A DNA stretch of 64,000 nt from Serratia fonticola (GTDB lineage Bacteria; Pseudomonadota; Gammaproteobacteria; Enterobacterales; Enterobacteriaceae), in assembly GCF_006715025.1 (NCBI RefSeq), contig NZ_VFMK01000001.1, positions 3,534,001-3,598,000 of the forward strand, read 5' to 3'. The position numbers and the translations under genes are program-made. A model generated the notes under the pieces. It saw only the letters and a program-made list of their open reading frames with translations, did no database searches and was not told the origin of the DNA. Below are positions 43,629-53,079 of the stretch, in pieces; the stretch's first letter is position 1; each line of letters begins with the position of its first letter.

Positions 43629-45166
43629 CCGCGAATCTCCTCTTGGTGCTCATTCATGATGCGGTAGATCCGGGCAATATCAATATGCTCCCGCAGGGTA
43701 TCGGCCAAGATATCAAACTGCCGTTGCTTATGGTCATGATAATCCACTACCGGGCCATCAAAAATCGCCAGCCCTTTGCGCAGCCGCAAACCATTCAGCA
43801 GCGCCCGGCAGAATGGGCCACTGTCAAATAACCCGTGAATATAACTGCCTAATACATCACCGGTAGAATTCACCGCCCCCTCAAAGGTACTCTCCGGCTC
43901 ACCGTTACGTAGGGAGATACAGGCAAAAGGCTGTGCCTCGGCACCGAGTCTGCTGGTCCCCATATGGATTTCATAACCCGCCACCGGCTGTTCGACACAT
44001 CCGGCCAACATCCCCGGCAACGTAGCCTGACAGCGTGCAGACACCTGCGTCGTCACCTTTTCTGACGCAAACTGGGTCTCGACATCCAGCAGGCCCAACC
44101 CCGCCATTTGCGCCACCCCCGACTCCACGCCGTCGACAATCTGCTTACCCAGCATCTGGTAGCCCCCGCAGATCCCGATAATCGGCACCCCGGCCTGATG
44201 CTGCCGCTGCAGTGCTGCAGCCAGCCCGCTTTGCTGTAACCACTGCAAATCCCCCAGGGTGTTTTTACTTCCGGGCAGAATAATCAGATCGGCCCCGGCC
44301 AACGCCGCCGGATGTGATACGTAGCGCAACCCCACGTCCGGTTGCGCCGCCAAGGCATTAAAATCGGTAAAATTGGCGATATGCGGCAGTTGAATCACCG
44401 CGATATCCAGTTCACGAACACCGATTGTCGGGCTGTATTTGCCATTTTGCAGCGCCACCCCGTCTTCATCTTCCAGATCGATATTCAGCCACGGCATAAC
44501 GCCCAGCACCGGTACGTGAGTCAGCGCCTCAATCTGCTCCAGCCCCGATTGCAACAGTTGGATATCACCACGGAATTTATTAATGATGACCCCTTTCACC
44601 CGCGCTTTTTCTTCCGGTTGCAGCAACGCCAGCGTACCGTAAATCGAGGCAAATACCCCGCCACGATCGATATCGGCCACCAGCAGGACCGGGGCCTGGG
44701 CAATCGCCGCCATCCCCATATTGACGATGTCCCGATCTCGCAGGTTGATCTCTGCCGGGCTGCCCGCCCCTTCCAGCACTATCACGTCATAATCGCTGGC
44801 CAGGCTGTGGTAGACCTCGCTGACTTGCTGCTGCAATTGGGGTTTATATTCATGATAGGTGAGCGCATCCATATTGCAGGCCACCTTCCCCATCAGCACC
44901 ACCTGCGCCTGACGATCGCTGGTTGGCTTCAGCAGTACCGGATTCATGCGAACGTCGGGCTCAATCCCTGCCGCTTCGGCCTGAAAAATTTGTGCCCGCC
45001 CCATCTCTTCTCCCCGGCGGGTAATGCCGGAATTGAGCGCCATATTTTGCGACTTAAAGGGCGCACAGCGAAAACCATCCTGCGCAAAAACCCGGCACAA
45101 TCCGGCGACCAATACGCTTTTACCCACGTCGGATGCCGTTCCTTGCACCATTACACACCGCTTCAT
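43625..45166 (-). CDS. cbiP: Cobyric acid synthase (glutamine-hydrolysing)
   Basis: A 513-residue CobQ/CbiP amidotransferase performing four amidations (b, d, e, g) on adenosylcobyrinate diamide. N-terminal dethiobiotin-synthetase-like ATPase domain (VQGTASDVGKSVLVAGLCR, PFKSQNMALNSGIT) and C-terminal class I glutaminase with nucleophile Cys in GICGGYQMLG and the later HGLFDS. The ATG at 45166 with GGGGAGAGA upstream overlaps the cbiO stop by one base (TGATG). A 319-codon frame on the opposite strand (44342-45301) is a shadow. Confidence 0.94.
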   Translation of the reverse strand: MKRCVMVQGTASDVGKSVLVAGLCRVFAQDGFRCAPFKSQNMALNSGITRRGEEMGRAQIFQAEAAGIEPDVRMNPVLLKPTSDRQAQVVLMGKVACNMDALTYHEYKPQLQQQVSEVYHSLASDYDVIVLEGAGSPAEINLRDRDIVNMGMAAIAQAPVLLVADIDRGGVFASIYGTLALLQPEEKARVKGVIINKFRGDIQLLQSGLEQIEALTHVPVLGVMPWLNIDLEDEDGVALQNGKYSPTIGVRELDIAVIQLPHIANFTDFNALAAQPDVGLRYVSHPAALAGADLIILPGSKNTLGDLQWLQQSGLAAALQRQHQAGVPIIGICGGYQMLGKQIVDGVESGVAQMAGLGLLDVETQFASEKVTTQVSARCQATLPGMLAGCVEQPVAGYEIHMGTSRLGAEAQPFACISLRNGEPESTFEGAVNSTGDVLGSYIHGLFDSGPFCRALLNGLRLRKGLAIFDGPVVDYHDHKQRQFDILADTLREHIDIARIYRIMNEHQEEIRG

Positions 45167-45978
45167 CACATTCTCTCCCCATCACGCTGGCGTTGCAGCG
45201 CAAACAGTTGTTCTTCCGTCTTACACAGCGGCAACCCCAGCTTACTGTGTAACTTCACCAGCCAGGGCTGCACCAACCCGGCGGCAGCTAACCGCTCCTG
45301 ATGCATAAACACCTGCGCGGTTTCCCCTGAGTCGATTAACCGCCCATGGGAAAGGACATACAAGTGATCACAAACCTGGTAAATCAAGTCGATATCATGG
45401 CTGGAGATGATCACCCGTTTGCCTTCGGCCACAATGCGCTCAATGATGGTGATCATCTGCAGCCTGCCCGCAGGATCCAACCCGGCAGTAGGCTCATCCA
45501 GCAACAGAAAATCCGCCTCCATCACCAGTGCACCGGCAATCGCCACACGCTTCTTCTGCCCATGGCTGAGGTGCTGGACCGGCTTATGCCGGAAACTCTG
45601 TGCATCCACCAAGGTCAAGGCACGCTCAACCCGTTGAGCAATCAATTGCTTATCCAGGCCCAGGTTATGCAGGCTGAAAGCGATATCGCTGTCGATATCG
45701 GTATAAAATATCTGCTGTTCGGGATCCTGAAAAACCGTCGTGACACGCTGGCGCAACGCTCGCAGGCTGCGCTTATCGTAACGCAGCGCTTCGCCCTGCC
45801 ATTGCACCTCACCCTGCTGCGGGCGCAGTATACCGGTCAGATGCATAAATAGCGTCGATTTACCGCAGCCGTTAGCCCCCAATATCCCGGTCACCGCGTG
45901 CTGACCAAAATCCAGCGTCAAATCCTGCAGCACCGGTTCATCCTGGTAACTAAAGCTTAATTGTCGGGTTGTTAACAT
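45166..45978 (-). CDS. cbiO: Cobalt ECF transporter ATPase CbiO
   Basis: A 270-residue ABC ATPase energising cobalt import through CbiQ. Walker A LGANGCGKST (about 34-43), the Q-loop FQDPEQQIFY, signature LSHGQKKRVAIAG and Walker B LLLDEPTAGLD, then H-loop SSHDIDLIYQ, are all intact. The C-terminal tail HSKLGLPLCKTEEQLFALQ is characteristic of CbiO in Salmonella. Start ATG at 45978; a TTG two codons upstream is less likely. Confidence 0.95.
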   Translation of the reverse strand: MLTTRQLSFSYQDEPVLQDLTLDFGQHAVTGILGANGCGKSTLFMHLTGILRPQQGEVQWQGEALRYDKRSLRALRQRVTTVFQDPEQQIFYTDIDSDIAFSLHNLGLDKQLIAQRVERALTLVDAQSFRHKPVQHLSHGQKKRVAIAGALVMEADFLLLDEPTAGLDPAGRLQMITIIERIVAEGKRVIISSHDIDLIYQVCDHLYVLSHGRLIDSGETAQVFMHQERLAAAGLVQPWLVKLHSKLGLPLCKTEEQLFALQRQRDGERM

Positions 45979-45991
45979 TGGCAACCAGATC

Positions 45992-46675
45992 TCACAGGTG
46001 AAAATCTCCCTGATAAAGTTTGCTATCCAGTGAAATAATCATCTGCTGATAGCGGATCATTACGCGGGTAAACAGCATGCCCACCAGCATCGCCAGAGAA
46101 CGATAGCTGCTGGCGAGCGAGACATAGCCAAAACGTAGCGATTGGGCACGATGGATCGCCGCGGCCTCTTCAGCAAAAATAAAGATGAAACGCCAGGTCA
46201 GCAGGATCTGCTCAGTCAACAGACGGGGCGCATGGCAACGCTTGAGTAACGGGATCATCTGCGTAAAAGGCGTATTGAGCATAAACCAGAAGGTGGCCGC
46301 CAACGCGGCAAGGCTGCGCCACAGTGTGTGATTGGCGGTATTCAGCCCCTGCTTGTCGAGACCAAACCACCAGTTCCCCAGTTGCACTCCCCACCACAGG
46401 CTCTCTGGCTGGCGCGCGACAGAAACCATAATGGTCAACACACCAAACAACAGAAATGACAGTGGGATCGCCAACCAACGTAAATAGCGCGCTGGACCAA
46501 TACGTAACAGGTAGCAAGTCAGCACGGCAATACCCAACAATAACAGCGCCTGATAAAGCGGAGACAGCACCATAGCCAACAGTAAAAACAGACCATATAG
46601 CCACAGTTTTACCATCGGATCCCGATGTCGCCAGCGGCTCTGCTCGCTGAGTTTATCAATCCCCAGCAGGCTCAC
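45992..46675 (-). CDS. cbiQ: Cobalt ECF transporter membrane component CbiQ
   Basis: A 227-residue membrane T-component coupling CbiO ATPase to CbiMN. About five helices; the coupling-helix region RLLTEQILLTWRFIFIFAEE, then AIHRAQSLRFGY is the conserved Ala-Arg-Gly-like motif zone. The end YQQMIISLDSKLYQGDFHL matches Salmonella CbiQ exactly in style. GTG start at 46675; it overlaps cbiN by 20 bases, indicating coupling. Confidence 0.94.
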   Translation of the reverse strand: MSLLGIDKLSEQSRWRHRDPMVKLWLYGLFLLLAMVLSPLYQALLLLGIAVLTCYLLRIGPARYLRWLAIPLSFLLFGVLTIMVSVARQPESLWWGVQLGNWWFGLDKQGLNTANHTLWRSLAALAATFWFMLNTPFTQMIPLLKRCHAPRLLTEQILLTWRFIFIFAEEAAAIHRAQSLRFGYVSLASSYRSLAMLVGMLFTRVMIRYQQMIISLDSKLYQGDFHL

Positions 46676-46937
46676 GGCGCTTGCCCCGGTAATAGCCCAG
46701 AATATAAAAGATCACGGCACTCCCCAATGACCCTTGCAGGGTGAACAGCAGGCTTTCAATCTCGCCGCTGGCTGGCTCATACAACGGAGAGAACCACGGC
46801 GCGTAATGTGGTGCGGTTTGCTCAATCAGCGCTTCCGCTTCTCCGTCCGAACCGCCGTATTCGCCGCCGTGGTCAATAAAAAACGGTAAAATCATCAGGG
46901 CGATCACCATCGCCAGCAACATCAGTGTTTTTTTCAT
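46656..46937 (-). CDS. cbiN: Cobalt ECF transporter substrate-capture component CbiN
   Basis: A 93-residue protein with two membrane helices (residues 4-20 and 66-83) and a periplasmic loop (HGGEYGGSDGEAEALIEQTA, PHYAPWFSPLYEPASGEIES). This composition is typical of CbiN, which assists CbiM in cobalt loading. One base separates it from cbiM; it overlaps cbiQ by 20 bases. Confidence 0.94.
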   Translation of the reverse strand: MKKTLMLLAMVIALMILPFFIDHGGEYGGSDGEAEALIEQTAPHYAPWFSPLYEPASGEIESLLFTLQGSLGSAVIFYILGYYRGKRREPAGD

Positions 46938-46938
46938 C

Positions 46939-47670
46939 TCAATGCTCCGCTACCGGGATCAGCCGACGTTTCGTTAACTGGTCGTAAATCATGACGGTAA
47001 GCAGCCCTTCCGCGACGGCAATAGGCAGTTGCGTCAGACAGAACACGCCGATAAATTTCACGCTGGACCCCATGACCCCAAACTGCGGATCCGGGAAAGC
47101 CATTCCCAACTGTATCGATGTGACAAAATAGGTGACCAGATCGGCTATCGCCGCACACAGAAAGACGCCCACATCCCGGCGTAGCCCAGATTTACAGGCC
47201 AGTTGCCAGACCAGATATCCCACCACGGGCCCAATAACCGCCATCGACATGCCGTTAGCACCGAGCGTTGTTAACCCGCCATGGGCCAGCAACAATGCCT
47301 GAAACAGCAGTACAATCGCCCCCAGCACGGCCACTACCCCCGGGCCGAACAGGATCACCGCCAACCCCACACCGGTAGGATGAGAGCAACTGCCGGTGAC
47401 CGAAGGGATTTTCAGCGCCGAGAGCACGAAAATAAACGCCGCACACAGTGCCAGTAGCACTTTTTGATTATTGTCCTCACTGACGATCTGCCTCATTCGC
47501 CGTAATCCCACGTACAGGCAGGGCAAAAACAGTATCCACCAGGCCATCGCCCATAACGGCGGTAAAAAGCCCTCCATAATGTGCATGGCAAAAGCGTCCT
47601 GGGGGATCAGCATCATTAACAGTGCGAAAGCCAACCCCATCAACGAAAGTTTTCTGGTTTGCGTTTCCAT
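46939..47670 (-). CDS. cbiM: Cobalt ECF transporter S-component CbiM
   Basis: A 243-residue membrane protein that binds Co(II). After a signal-like leader (LMGLAFALLMMLIPQDAFA) the mature N-terminus begins MHIMEGFLPP, whose Met-His supplies cobalt ligands after processing; the other ligand region SVTGSCSHPTGVGLA is present. Seven helices. GAGGAGTAACC gives a strong ribosome site for the ATG at 47670. It belongs to the CbiMNQO block within the cbi operon and is expected to respond to the B12 riboswitch. Confidence 0.95.
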   Translation of the reverse strand: METQTRKLSLMGLAFALLMMLIPQDAFAMHIMEGFLPPLWAMAWWILFLPCLYVGLRRMRQIVSEDNNQKVLLALCAAFIFVLSALKIPSVTGSCSHPTGVGLAVILFGPGVVAVLGAIVLLFQALLLAHGGLTTLGANGMSMAVIGPVVGYLVWQLACKSGLRRDVGVFLCAAIADLVTYFVTSIQLGMAFPDPQFGVMGSSVKFIGVFCLTQLPIAVAEGLLTVMIYDQLTKRRLIPVAEH

Positions 47671-47673
47671 CGG

Positions 47674-48387
47674 TTACTCCTCAGTGCTCCAACGTCTGTT
47701 CACCAAAATGGTCGAGAAATAAGGTAACGGCGTGTCAACCGGCAGCTGATCCAAGCGGCGCCAACATTGCTCACCAGGCAGTGAGGCCTCCGCCATCAAT
47801 ACTGCGTGGCTGAACAGTTCCAGGCGAGCCAGCAAGGTTTGAACCAACGGCAACCGCCCATAGACCTTCATCAACACCACGCAGTCATGAGTGCACAACG
47901 CCTGCTCCAATTCAGCTTCAGGTGCGGTGCACGACATGATGGCCAATGACTGCTGCTCCATCGCCAACGGCATCGCCGCCCGCGCGGCAATCGCGGCAAA
48001 GGAGGTGACTCCGGGCACAATTTCCAACCAGGCGGGGTGCCCAAGCCGTGCCAGCAGAAAGACCCAGGTGCTGAATAGCATGGCATCCCCCAGGGTGATA
48101 AACCCCACCTGTTTGCCTTTCTCAACCTCTGCACCAAGCTGCTGAGCGACCGCATCCCAAACGTCCTGTTTTTCAGCATCATTGGCACTCATGGGAAAAT
48201 GGCAGGTGCGGATCTCGGTATGCGGCAACAGATATTCCCTGACTATCGACAACGCCAGGCTGTCCCCTCCTTTACGTCCTGCCGGGGCATAAAGCAGATC
48301 CAGTTGCCCCAGAATTCGAGCCGCGCGCACGGTAATCAGATCGCTGGCGCCGGGGCCAACGCCCAAGGCGTATAATCTCCCACTCAT
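47674..48387 (-). CDS. cbiL: Cobalt-factor II C20-methyltransferase
   Basis: A 237-residue SAM-dependent tetrapyrrole methylase (CbiL) methylating C20 of cobalt-sirohydrochlorin. N-terminal LYALGVGPGASDLITVRA and the LGDAMLFSTWVFLLARL, IVPGVTSFAAIAARA motifs are typical of the precorrin methylase fold. The ATG at 48387 overlaps the cbiK stop by one base; longer frame to 48486 is rejected. Length equals Salmonella CbiL (237). Confidence 0.94.
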   Translation of the reverse strand: MSGRLYALGVGPGASDLITVRAARILGQLDLLYAPAGRKGGDSLALSIVREYLLPHTEIRTCHFPMSANDAEKQDVWDAVAQQLGAEVEKGKQVGFITLGDAMLFSTWVFLLARLGHPAWLEIVPGVTSFAAIAARAAMPLAMEQQSLAIMSCTAPEAELEQALCTHDCVVLMKVYGRLPLVQTLLARLELFSHAVLMAEASLPGEQCWRRLDQLPVDTPLPYFSTILVNRRWSTEE

Positions 48388-49181
48388 CACGCGGCCTCCT
48401 GCTGGCTTTGGCGCAGCGCCGCATCCAGATGATCGACAAACATCTGGCGGATCATTGGATTTTCCCCCAGCCCTTGCAGCCAGCACTGGGTTTCAATACC
48501 TGCCTGCGTCATTTGCGAACACCAGGAGTCCGGTTCACTGGAGGCCATGTCATTGATGGCATGATCGCCAGCCACCAGCATCAGCGGCATCAGATGAACC
48601 TTGCGAACCTGCTGTTGCCGCAAACGAGCAATCAGCCCATCTATTTCCGGGTAGCTCTCCACCGCGCCTACCAGAGCGGGGATGTTCTGCGCAGCCATCA
48701 CATGGTCGAGGCAGGCATAAGCGGAAAACGAATGATGGCTGGCACCATGCCCCATAAACACAACGCGCTCATCGGCAGCCAACGACGGCATTTGCGCCTG
48801 AAGTGCCAACAGCAACTGCTGGTAATCGGCATAGCTGCTGAGTAACGGTTTACCCAGCACCAGTCGCTGAAATCGATGGCGACAGGCACGCACTTCGCGG
48901 GCTATCTTTTCGTACTCATCACCGTTGATGATATGCAGCGACTGGATAGCCACATCCTGATATCCCGCCTCTGCCAAACGTTGCAGTGCCTGCTGCGGAT
49001 TATCGATCAGCAAGCCATCCCGCTGGCGCAACTTGCGGATAATCATTTCCGAGGTGAAGGCACGAAACAGCTCGCGATCGGCCCAACAAGCGGCCAGTTG
49101 TCGCTCGCAGGCTGCGATATTCTTTTGCCGGGTACTCTCATAACTGGTGCCGAAGCTGATCACCAACAGCGCTTTCTTCAT
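48387..49181 (-). CDS. cbiK: Sirohydrochlorin cobaltochelatase CbiK
   Basis: A 264-residue class II anaerobic chelatase that inserts Co(II) into sirohydrochlorin, the entry step of the oxygen-independent route. Metal-site histidines His145 (MGHGASHHSFSA) and His207 (VAGDHAINDM) are at the same positions as in Salmonella CbiK, as is the start MKKALLVISFGTSYESTR. Open frame extends to 49460 across cbiJ, but the conserved start is at 49181, one base after cbiJ. Confidence 0.95.
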   Translation of the reverse strand: MKKALLVISFGTSYESTRQKNIAACERQLAACWADRELFRAFTSEMIIRKLRQRDGLLIDNPQQALQRLAEAGYQDVAIQSLHIINGDEYEKIAREVRACRHRFQRLVLGKPLLSSYADYQQLLLALQAQMPSLAADERVVFMGHGASHHSFSAYACLDHVMAAQNIPALVGAVESYPEIDGLIARLRQQQVRKVHLMPLMLVAGDHAINDMASSEPDSWCSQMTQAGIETQCWLQGLGENPMIRQMFVDHLDAALRQSQQEAA

Positions 49182-49182
49182 A

Positions 49183-49968
49183 TTATTTTCCTCGTTGCTG
49201 CTGCCACAGGGACAACCGCTGGGCAAAAGCCTCCAGTGAGCCCACCTGTTCATTCCAGCGCTCTGCCGCCAAGGAAGGCGGACGGCGCACAACAATGCAG
49301 GGGATGCCCAATGCCAGGCAGGGTTCGACTTTTTGCAGATAACCCCCCTCATGACCGGACTCCTTGGTAATAACCACGTCCGGTTGGCAAAACGCATATA
49401 ACGCCCGATTAAAAGACGCACTAAACGGGCCACGTAACGCAATGATGTTATCGATGCCAAGCCCCAGCGCTTCGCATTGCACCAACACCTCAGCGCTGGG
49501 CAATACTCTCACCAACAGTGTTTTTCCCTGTAAACCGCGCTGATATTGCGCCAGTTGTTTACTGCCAGTGGTTAACAGCACCCGCGTTCCCAGAGTTTGC
49601 GCCACCCGACAGGCCTCGTCGACATCATCAACTTTGTGCAGCAGCGGGTGAGATATTCGGTCGATCTCGCTCGGGCGCTGATAACGGGTCAACCACACCT
49701 CCTGGGCATCACAGGCGATCATCACGTTTTCACTCAGCGCATTGGCGTAAGGATGGGAAGCATCGATCACCCAGCGGATGTGCTTTTGTCTCAGATAGCG
49801 CGCTATCGCGTCGCTATCCATACGCCCCACCACCACGTCACCGAGAATGCTCCCGGCCAGCTGTTTGCCCGCATCGCTGGCCACCGACAGGCTGTAGTGC
49901 TCTCCAGCCTGATCGAGAAGCTGACAAATCAACCGCGCATCGCTGGTGCCGCCGAACACGTGGATCAC
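49183..49968 (-). CDS. cbiJ: Cobalt-precorrin-6A reductase
   Basis: A 261-residue NAD(P)H-dependent reductase of the CobK/CbiJ family. MIHVFGGTSDARLICQLL starts the Rossmann-like fold; VIDASHPYANALSENV, TGSKQLAQYQRG and VVITKESGHEGGYLQKVEPC are typical. It overlaps cbiH by 4 bases. The length agrees with Salmonella CbiJ (263). Confidence 0.93.
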   Translation of the reverse strand: MIHVFGGTSDARLICQLLDQAGEHYSLSVASDAGKQLAGSILGDVVVGRMDSDAIARYLRQKHIRWVIDASHPYANALSENVMIACDAQEVWLTRYQRPSEIDRISHPLLHKVDDVDEACRVAQTLGTRVLLTTGSKQLAQYQRGLQGKTLLVRVLPSAEVLVQCEALGLGIDNIIALRGPFSASFNRALYAFCQPDVVITKESGHEGGYLQKVEPCLALGIPCIVVRRPPSLAAERWNEQVGSLEAFAQRLSLWQQQRGK

Positions 49969-50690
49969 AGTGCGTAGCCTCGTGGCGTAATCATCAAGCC
50001 GTTACGGCAATAGGTGGTCTGATTGCCAACAATCACCAGACTGGTCATATCCACCGGGGTAAAATCCATTTCACCCAGCGTTGTCAGCCATTTTTCCTGT
50101 TTTTTGCGCCCCGCCGCTTTCACCACCCCTACTGGGGTATCCGGCAATTTATAGGGCTGCATCAACGCAAAAGCCTTGGCAAGATGCCCTTCCCGGCCAC
50201 GGCTGCGTGGGTTATAAAAACAGATCACAAAGTCGGCCTGCGCGGCGGCAATAATCCGTTTCTCGATCACCGGCCAGGGAGTAAGCAGATCGCTCAGGCT
50301 GATATGACAGAAATCGTGCATCAGCGGCGCCCCCAGCAATGACGCGGCGGCAATACTCGCGGTGATCCCGGCTACCAGCTTCACCTCCAAATCCAACTGT
50401 TGCTGGCCAACCAGTTCCAGCACCAACCCGGCCATGCCGTAGATGCCAGCATCCCCACTGCTGATTAGCGCCACTTTGTGGCCCGCCATGGCCAGATCGA
50501 TCGCCACCTGGCAGCGTTCTATCTCTTTACACATGCCGGTTTTGATCACCTGTTTATCCCCGGTCAGGGATTTCACCAGGTGGGTATAGGTTTTGTAACC
50601 AACGATAATCTCAGCGTCGCGGATCGCCTCGATGGCCTCCTGCGTCATCATCGTTTCACTGCCGGGTCCAATACCGATTACGCTTAACAT
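49965..50690 (-). CDS. cbiH: Cobalt-precorrin-3 C17-methyltransferase (ring contraction)
   Basis: A 241-residue SAM methylase performing C17 methylation and ring contraction. Blocks MLSVIGIGPGSETMMTQEAI, GYKTYTHLV, ISSGDAGIYGMAGLVLEL, HDFCHISLSDLLTPW and FYNPRSRGREGHL are near-identical to Salmonella CbiH. ATG at 50690 overlaps the cbiG stop (TGATG); the TTG at 50693 is an alternative. Confidence 0.95.
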   Translation of the reverse strand: MLSVIGIGPGSETMMTQEAIEAIRDAEIIVGYKTYTHLVKSLTGDKQVIKTGMCKEIERCQVAIDLAMAGHKVALISSGDAGIYGMAGLVLELVGQQQLDLEVKLVAGITASIAAASLLGAPLMHDFCHISLSDLLTPWPVIEKRIIAAAQADFVICFYNPRSRGREGHLAKAFALMQPYKLPDTPVGVVKAAGRKKQEKWLTTLGEMDFTPVDMTSLVIVGNQTTYCRNGLMITPRGYAL

Positions 50691-51745
50691 CAATACGACA
50701 CTCCCAATGTCATGGTGACCCCTTGCTCACGCAGGGTGTTGCCGACCAGTTTTCCCTCACTCATCAGCCAGGCTACCGGCTGTGAAACACTACCGACGCC
50801 GACCGTGGCACGCACAAAGTCAGATGCCGGAAAACGCTGCTCGTGGCGACGCAGTTCATGGCAACTGAACACTTCAAACGGTACTCGCCAGCAACGCGCC
50901 AACTGTTGCAATGCCGGTTCATCTTTCTTAAGACTGACGCTGCCGATCGCCCGTAAGGCCATCGGATCGAAATGGTTGTCTGCCAACTGCTGCTGAAGTA
51001 AATCAATGAGGACTTTTAACGAGGTAGCCCGGCGGCAGCCGATGCCCACCACCACCCGGCGAGGAACCAGTTTGTAAACCGGCAACGGCAGTTCAGGCAG
51101 TCGGTCGCGCAGGCTGACGCAAACCAGAGCATCCAACGGCGGTAACGCCTGCAAGTCGGCTACCGGGATAAACCCTCGGGTATCGCATCGCTCTTGCTCC
51201 GCCCGTAACGGCTCATCCCACCACAGCCCGACTTTCTGGCCGCAGACCAGTTGTTGATTAACCGTTTTTACTGCATGACGAAAATCCTGTATCTCGGCAT
51301 CCAACTGCGTAGCCAGCGTATCCAGCGCGGCCATCTGATTGACATCCGTAGCGGTGGTGATCACCGGGTCGGCCCCCAGCAGTCCGGCGAGGAAAAGCGT
51401 CAAGGCGTTGGCGCCCCCCACGTGGCCGGACAGCAGGCTAATCACATGCTGGCCACGCTCGTCGATCACCACCACCGCAGGATCGGTGAGCTTGTCGTTC
51501 ACCAACGGCGCAATCACCCGCACCGTCAACCCCGTTGCGCCCACCACCACCAGCGCAGAATAGTGTCTGAACGCCTCACGCAGTGTCTCGCCAAAACTGC
51601 CGTTAAACGGTTGAAAGCCCGGCACCAGCAGTTTTTCACTGGTAAAGCAGCTGAGCGGCAGATGCTGCTGCAAACGCTGTGCTAATCGCACGCCCCCCGG
51701 CGTCAGGCAAAAAAGCGCGATGGATTCAGGCCTGACGATATTCAT
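50690..51745 (-). CDS. cbiG: Cobalt-precorrin-5A hydrolase
   Basis: A 351-residue enzyme opening the delta-lactone of cobalt-precorrin-5A with loss of acetaldehyde. N-terminal CbiG domain (SIALFCLTPGGVRLAQRL, VGATGLTVRVIAPLV, ERGQHVISLLSGHVGGANAL) and C-terminal domain with VVGIGCRRATS, RAIGSVSLKKDEPALQQLA. The ATG at 51745 gives the exact Salmonella length (351) and overlaps cbiF by 20 bases. Confidence 0.95.
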   Translation of the reverse strand: MNIVRPESIALFCLTPGGVRLAQRLQQHLPLSCFTSEKLLVPGFQPFNGSFGETLREAFRHYSALVVVGATGLTVRVIAPLVNDKLTDPAVVVIDERGQHVISLLSGHVGGANALTLFLAGLLGADPVITTATDVNQMAALDTLATQLDAEIQDFRHAVKTVNQQLVCGQKVGLWWDEPLRAEQERCDTRGFIPVADLQALPPLDALVCVSLRDRLPELPLPVYKLVPRRVVVGIGCRRATSLKVLIDLLQQQLADNHFDPMALRAIGSVSLKKDEPALQQLARCWRVPFEVFSCHELRRHEQRFPASDFVRATVGVGSVSQPVAWLMSEGKLVGNTLREQGVTMTLGVSY

Positions 51746-52517
51746 GGCTGAACCCCGCATCGTAGAGTTTGGAGTAGTGATATTCTTCACCCAGAAATGC
51801 CCCCACCAGGATCAGCGCGGTTTTATTAATGCCCGCGGCACAGACCTTTTGCGCGATATCTTCCAACGTGCCGCGTACCGTTTGGCTCTCTTTCCAGGTG
51901 GCCTTATACACCACCGCTACCGGCGTTTGCGCTGGATAGCCCCCAACAAGTAACTGATCTACCACTCGTTCAATATTCTGCACGGAAAGAAAAATGGCCA
52001 TCGAGGTCTGATGGGCAGCAAAAGAAGCCAGTTGTTCACGTGGCGGCATTGGTGTGCGCCCTTCAATACGGGTAATAATCAGGCTTTGCGCCACTTCCGG
52101 AACGGTATATTCCACGCCAAGTTGGGCCGCAGCCCCGAGGAAGGCACTTACGCCAGGAACGGAGACAAACCCGATACCGTGCTCGGCCAGCACTTCGCCC
52201 TGCTCGCGAATGGAGCCATACAACGAGAGATCGCCGGTTTGCAACCGAACAACCCGCTTGCCTGCGCGGACGCCATCAATCATCAGCGTGGTGATTTGCG
52301 CTAGCGTCAGTCCGGCACTGTCGTGAAGTTCGGCCTGTGGCGGGCAATAGTCCAGCAGTTCGGTGTTGATCAGGGAACCGGCATAAATCACCACCTGAGC
52401 CGATTGCAGCAGGCGGTAACCTTTCAAGGTGATCAGTTCGCGATCTCCCGGCCCTGCGCCAACAAACCAGACTTTTTGTGTATCCCAAAGGGCTTGGGGA
52501 TCAGTGTGCTGAGACAT
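51726..52517 (-). CDS. cbiF: Cobalt-precorrin-4 C11-methyltransferase
   Basis: A 263-residue SAM methylase acting at C11. KVWFVGAGPGDRELITLKGY, VRLQTGDLSLYGSIREQG and VPGVSAFLGAAAQLGVEYT mark the precorrin methylase fold; CbiF-specific RIEGRTPMP is present. The ATG at 52517 has an ideal ribosome site (AAGGAGG six bases upstream); the longer frame to 52580 is rejected. It overlaps cbiT by 17 bases. Confidence 0.95.
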   Translation of the reverse strand: MSQHTDPQALWDTQKVWFVGAGPGDRELITLKGYRLLQSAQVVIYAGSLINTELLDYCPPQAELHDSAGLTLAQITTLMIDGVRAGKRVVRLQTGDLSLYGSIREQGEVLAEHGIGFVSVPGVSAFLGAAAQLGVEYTVPEVAQSLIITRIEGRTPMPPREQLASFAAHQTSMAIFLSVQNIERVVDQLLVGGYPAQTPVAVVYKATWKESQTVRGTLEDIAQKVCAAGINKTALILVGAFLGEEYHYSKLYDAGFSHEYRQA

Positions 52518-53079
52518 CGCTTCCCTCCTTGTAGCAAGAGATAAGATAGGTGGGGTTATTAGGCTTGAAATAGTGGCCACTCCCCAGTGAGGTCAGGGTT
52601 GAGAACTGCACTTGTTCGCCGCTGATTTCCGCCACATCACGCGTTTGCAGACAGGCCAAAGCCTCGCTGAAGTTGTTGAGTAAAATGAAGGTAAAAACCA
52701 GACGGCCCCCGGGATATAGCCGCTCCAGCGCCCAATCGATCAATGCCGTCAGTTGCCCGCCGCTCCCCCCGATAAAAATGGCATCGGCTTTTGTCTCCCA
52801 TGCCATCGGCGCGGATCCCGCCATCACCGTCACATTGTCACACCCCAATCGCAGACGATTTTCGCTAATCAATGACAACGCCGCCGGGTTACGTTCAATG
52901 GCCGTCACTTGTAACCAGGGGAAACGCATCGCCGCTTCCAGCGCAACGCTGCCGGTACCGGCACCGATGTCGATAAAATGTGCCGCACTGGCCAGTTCCA
53001 GCCTTTCCAGCGCCAGCAACCGTACCGGTTCTTTGGTCATAGGCACACGTTGACCACGTAAAAAAACGTTATCTTTCAT
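52501..53079 (-). CDS. cbiT: Cobalt-precorrin-6B C15-methyltransferase (decarboxylating)
   Basis: A 192-residue class I SAM methyltransferase. FIDIGAGTGSVALEAA is the SAM-binding motif I, followed by VTAIERNPAALSLI (motif II) and AIFIGGSGGQL. It methylates C15 and decarboxylates the C12 acetate while CbiE handles C5. Overlaps cbiE by 11 bases, consistent with a CbiE/CbiT pair (fused as CobL in aerobic organisms). Confidence 0.95.
   Translation of the reverse strand: MKDNVFLRGQRVPMTKEPVRLLALERLELASAAHFIDIGAGTGSVALEAAMRFPWLQVTAIERNPAALSLISENRLRLGCDNVTVMAGSAPMAWETKADAIFIGGSGGQLTALIDWALERLYPGGRLVFTFILLNNFSEALACLQTRDVAEISGEQVQFSTLTSLGSGHYFKPNNPTYLISCYKEGSDVSAH

Noticed and set aside
44342..45301. 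319-codon plus-strand open frame opposite cbiP/cbiO
   Set aside because: It is antisense to well-defined cob genes, lacks a ribosome site and has His/Gln/Arg-rich shadow composition.
49518..50342. 274-codon plus-strand frame opposite cbiJ/cbiH
   Set aside because: Shadow of two conserved genes; composition dominated by Arg, His, Pro and Ser.
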